Origin: Weeksellaceae bacterium
GTDB taxonomy: Bacteria > Bacteroidota > Bacteroidia > Flavobacteriales > Weeksellaceae
Assembly (NCBI GenBank): GCA_022701475.1
Contig: JAKOOI010000056.1
Location: forward strand, 1-16,909
Direction: 5' to 3'
Length of the DNA stretch: 16,909 bases
Positions 15,027-16,909 of the stretch are shown piece after piece (position 1 is the stretch's first letter; the number at the start of each line of letters is the position of its first letter). The position numbers and the translations under genes are program-made. The notes under the pieces were generated by a model that saw only the letters and a list, made by a program, of their open reading frames with translations, searched no databases and was not told the DNA's origin.

Positions 15027-15587
15027 TTATTTGGCCGGTTTTTTAGGGCTCATCATCATGATCATTCTTTTTCCTTCAAGTTTGGGAAGCTGGTCTACTT
15101 TCCCTACATGCTCCAGTTCCTGGGCAAGCTTAAGAAGCAGGATTTCTCCCTGGTCTTTGAAGATAATGGAACGTCCCTTAAAAAATACGTAGGTCTTTAA
15201 TTTTGAACCTTCCTCAAGGAATTTTTCAGCATGCTTTCTCTTGAATTCGTAATCGTGTTCGTCAGTCTGAGGTCCGAAACGGATCTCCTTTACCACCACT
15301 TTTACCTGCTTGGCCTTTAATTCCTTTTGTTTTTTCTTTTGCTCATAAAGGAATTTTTTATATTCCAGTATTCTTGCAATAAACGGTTCAGCCTTATCGG
15401 AAATTACCACCAGATCAAGATCCTGCTCTGCGGCAATCTGTCTTGCTTTGTCTATAGGATAAATTCCCGGCTCTACGTTATCGCCCACCAAACGAAGCTC
15501 TCTCACACGAATTTTTTCGTTGATCAAGTGTAAGTCCTCCTGTACAGGACGTCTTTGTGGGCCCCTGTTGTTAAATCGTTGTGCTAT
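15027..15587 (-). CDS. infC: Translation initiation factor IF-3, non-canonical AUA start
   Basis: IF-3 binds the 30S subunit, discriminates start codons and keeps 50S away. The conserved body starts [17 protein letters not shown] and includes [38 protein letters not shown] and, in the C-terminal domain, [25 protein letters not shown] start at the TTG at 15527 (166 residues) would cut off the normal leader before the INEKIR motif. The same frame continues upstream through [19 protein letters not shown], and this looks like an IF-3 extension. It is bounded by a stop codon (TAA at 15602-15600). Between that stop and the TTG there is no ATG or GTG; the only near-cognate ATN start is ATA at 15587-15585, giving 186 residues. 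E. coli infC likewise uses AUU for autoregulation. The gene lies 83 bases downstream of thrS. Confidence 0.85.
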   Translation of the reverse strand: MAQRFNNRGPQRRPVQEDLHLINEKIRVRELRLVGDNVEPGIYPIDKARQIAAEQDLDLVVISDKAEPFIARILEYKKFLYEQKKKQKELKAKQVKVVVKEIRFGPQTDEHDYEFKRKHAEKFLEEGSKLKTYVFFKGRSIIFKDQGEILLLKLAQELEHVGKVDQLPKLEGKRMIMMMSPKKPAK

Positions 15588-15625
15588 TGTATTATAATTT
15601 TATGGGTTAACTACTATTTAATTTA

Positions 15626-15656
15626 TTGAAAGACAATTGCTAACAGCATCTTTCAA
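15626..15656 (-). other. Hairpin between thrS and infC
   Basis: TTGAAAGA (15626-15633) pairs with TCTTTCAA (15649-15656), with a possible inner TGC/GCA stem (15638-15640, 15646-15648). On the minus strand it is followed by TAAATTAAATAG, not a T tract, so it is a poor terminator. It lies 38 bases upstream of the AUA start of infC and could shape the infC leader or mark an RNA-processing point between thrS and infC. Confidence 0.45.
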
Positions 15657-15670
15657 TTTCCGATCCGCTT

Positions 15671-16909
15671 TTATATAGCCGATTCTTTCTTGAAGTAAGA
15701 TACAAAATCTTCCAGGCTCATTGCGCCCAGATCTCCTTCACCCCGTCTTCGTACAGAAATTGTGCCATCCTTCTCCTCATTTTCTCCAACCACCAGCATA
15801 AACGGAATTTTATTCAGCTCCGCATCACGGATCTTTTTACCGGTCTTTTCATTACGGTTGTCAATCTGGCCGCTAATATCGTGATTTTCCAAAAGGTCTG
15901 AAACTTTTTTCGCATAATCTGCATATTTTTCACTAATCGGTAGAATAATGAATTGTTCAGGGCTCAGCCACAGCGGAAAGTCTCCGGCTGTATTTTCAAG
16001 CAGGATGGCAATGAAACGTTCCATGGAACCGAAAGGCGCCCTGTGGATCATTACCGGTCTGTGCTTCTCATTATCGCTTCCGATATAGTGCAGGTCAAAT
16101 CTTTCAGGGAGGTTATAATCCACCTGAATGGTTCCCAGCTGCCATCTTCTTCCCAGAGCATCCTTTACCATAAAGTCAAGCTTAGGACCATAGAATGCCG
16201 CTTCCCCGTACTCGATCACGGTTCTCAGCCCCTTGTTTTCAGCTGCCGTAATGATGGCGTTTTCCGCTTTTTCCCAGTTCTCATCAGAACCGATATATTT
16301 TTCCCTGTTTTCAGGATCCCTTAAAGAAACCTGGGTAATGAAATCTTCGAAACCTAAAGACCTGAATACATACAGTACAAGATCAATTACTGCTTCGAAT
16401 TCTCCCAGCAGCTGATCCGGCGTACAGAACAGGTGGGCATCATCCTGGGTAAATCCGCGTACCCTAGTCAGCCCGTGAAGCTCACCGGACTGTTCGTACC
16501 GGTATACGGTTCCGAATTCTGCATACCGCTTCGGGAGATCCCTGTAGCTCCATTGAGAAGTTTTATAAATCTCACAGTGGTGCGGGCAGTTCATCGGCTT
16601 CAGCAGAAATTCTTCTCCTTCATTCGGGGTTTTGATCGGCTGGAAGCTGTCTGCCCCGTATTTGTCCCAGTGCCCTGAAGTTACATACAGTTCTTTCGCA
16701 CCGATATGGGGAGTCATTACAAATTCGTAACCTCCTTTTTTCTGTGCTGCGGAAAGGAAATCCTCCAGTTTCTTTCTTAAAGAAGTTCCTTTTGGCAGCC
16801 ATAGCGGTAACCCGGCACCTACTTTTTCAGAGAAGGCAAAAATTCCGAGTTCCTTACCCAGTTTTCTGTGATCCCTTCTTTTGGCTTCTTCCAGCCTTTC
16901 CAGATATTC
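15671..16909 (-). CDS. thrS: Threonine--tRNA ligase, C-terminal part
   Basis: The frame is open to the right edge of the window, giving the last 412 residues of a protein that is normally about 640; the start lies outside. It attaches threonine to tRNA-Thr. Class II motif 2 is in [20 protein letters not shown] (fragment residues about 133-152) and motif 3 in [11 protein letters not shown] (about 289-299). The zinc site that selects threonine is complete: Cys108 (MNCPHHCE), His159 (DDAHLFC) and His289 (MIHRAPFG). The anticodon-binding domain follows ([16 protein letters not shown] onward, with [18 protein letters not shown]). The fragment starts just before the catalytic core ([20 protein letters not shown]); the N-terminal TGS and editing domains are not visible. 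Order thrS-infC-rpmI-rplT is widely conserved. Confidence 0.97.
   Translation of the reverse strand, partial: EYLERLEEAKRRDHRKLGKELGIFAFSEKVGAGLPLWLPKGTSLRKKLEDFLSAAQKKGGYEFVMTPHIGAKELYVTSGHWDKYGADSFQPIKTPNEGEEFLLKPMNCPHHCEIYKTSQWSYRDLPKRYAEFGTVYRYEQSGELHGLTRVRGFTQDDAHLFCTPDQLLGEFEAVIDLVLYVFRSLGFEDFITQVSLRDPENREKYIGSDENWEKAENAIITAAENKGLRTVIEYGEAAFYGPKLDFMVKDALGRRWQLGTIQVDYNLPERFDLHYIGSDNEKHRPVMIHRAPFGSMERFIAILLENTAGDFPLWLSPEQFIILPISEKYADYAKKVSDLLENHDISGQIDNRNEKTGKKIRDAELNKIPFMLVVGENEEKDGTISVRRRGEGDLGAMSLEDFVSYFKKESAI

Noticed and set aside
15027..15527. Shorter IF-3 starting at TTG 15527
   Set aside because: It removes the leader before the INEKIR motif, although the upstream frame encodes a plausible IF-3 extension.

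Overview
The window looks like chromosomal DNA of a flavobacterium, most likely Chryseobacterium or a close relative in the Weeksellaceae (Bacteroidota). The reasons are the HisG-D-C-B-H-A-F-IE gene order with bifunctional HisB and HisIE, a secreted peptidase ending in a type IX secretion (Por) sorting domain, promoters of the Bacteroidota TTTG...TAnnTTTG type, and little sign of Shine-Dalgarno sequences. The genus is inferred from protein familiarity. Nothing points to recent transfer, and I see no mobile element, tRNA, rRNA or CRISPR array.

Layout from left to right. Positions 1-171 hold the 3' end of dapD (lysine/peptidoglycan precursor synthesis). Positions 207-4190 form a tight plus-strand cluster of four envelope-glycan genes: a polytopic GT87-like glycosyltransferase, a polyprenyl-phosphate sugar synthase of the GT2 family, a NodB-type deacetylase and a GT4 glycosyltransferase. 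A 13-bp bidirectional hairpin separates them from a convergent secreted surface protein (4267-5094, minus). A divergent spacer of 567 bases follows. It ends in a Bacteroidota promoter and a histidine leader peptide with five His codons in a six-codon run, then a Rho-independent terminator whose 5' arm can instead pair with the leader codons: a classical ribosome-stalling attenuator. The complete histidine operon follows (5865-12834), with genes overlapping or separated by at most two bases except for a 67-base gap before hisF, and it ends in a bidirectional terminator.

The right third is all on the minus strand. It holds an M28-family secreted aminopeptidase (12885-14060), then in transcription order thrS (start lies beyond the window), infC, rpmI and rplT. 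infC appears to start at an AUA codon and is followed by its own terminator. rpmI and rplT have a weaker candidate promoter. The rplT terminator overlaps the promoter of the peptidase gene.

Functionally, hisG to hisIE give the whole pathway from PRPP and ATP to histidine; the step usually missing from such operons, histidinol-phosphate phosphatase, is covered by the HAD domain of HisB. The best regulatory signals are the his attenuator and the non-canonical start codon of infC.
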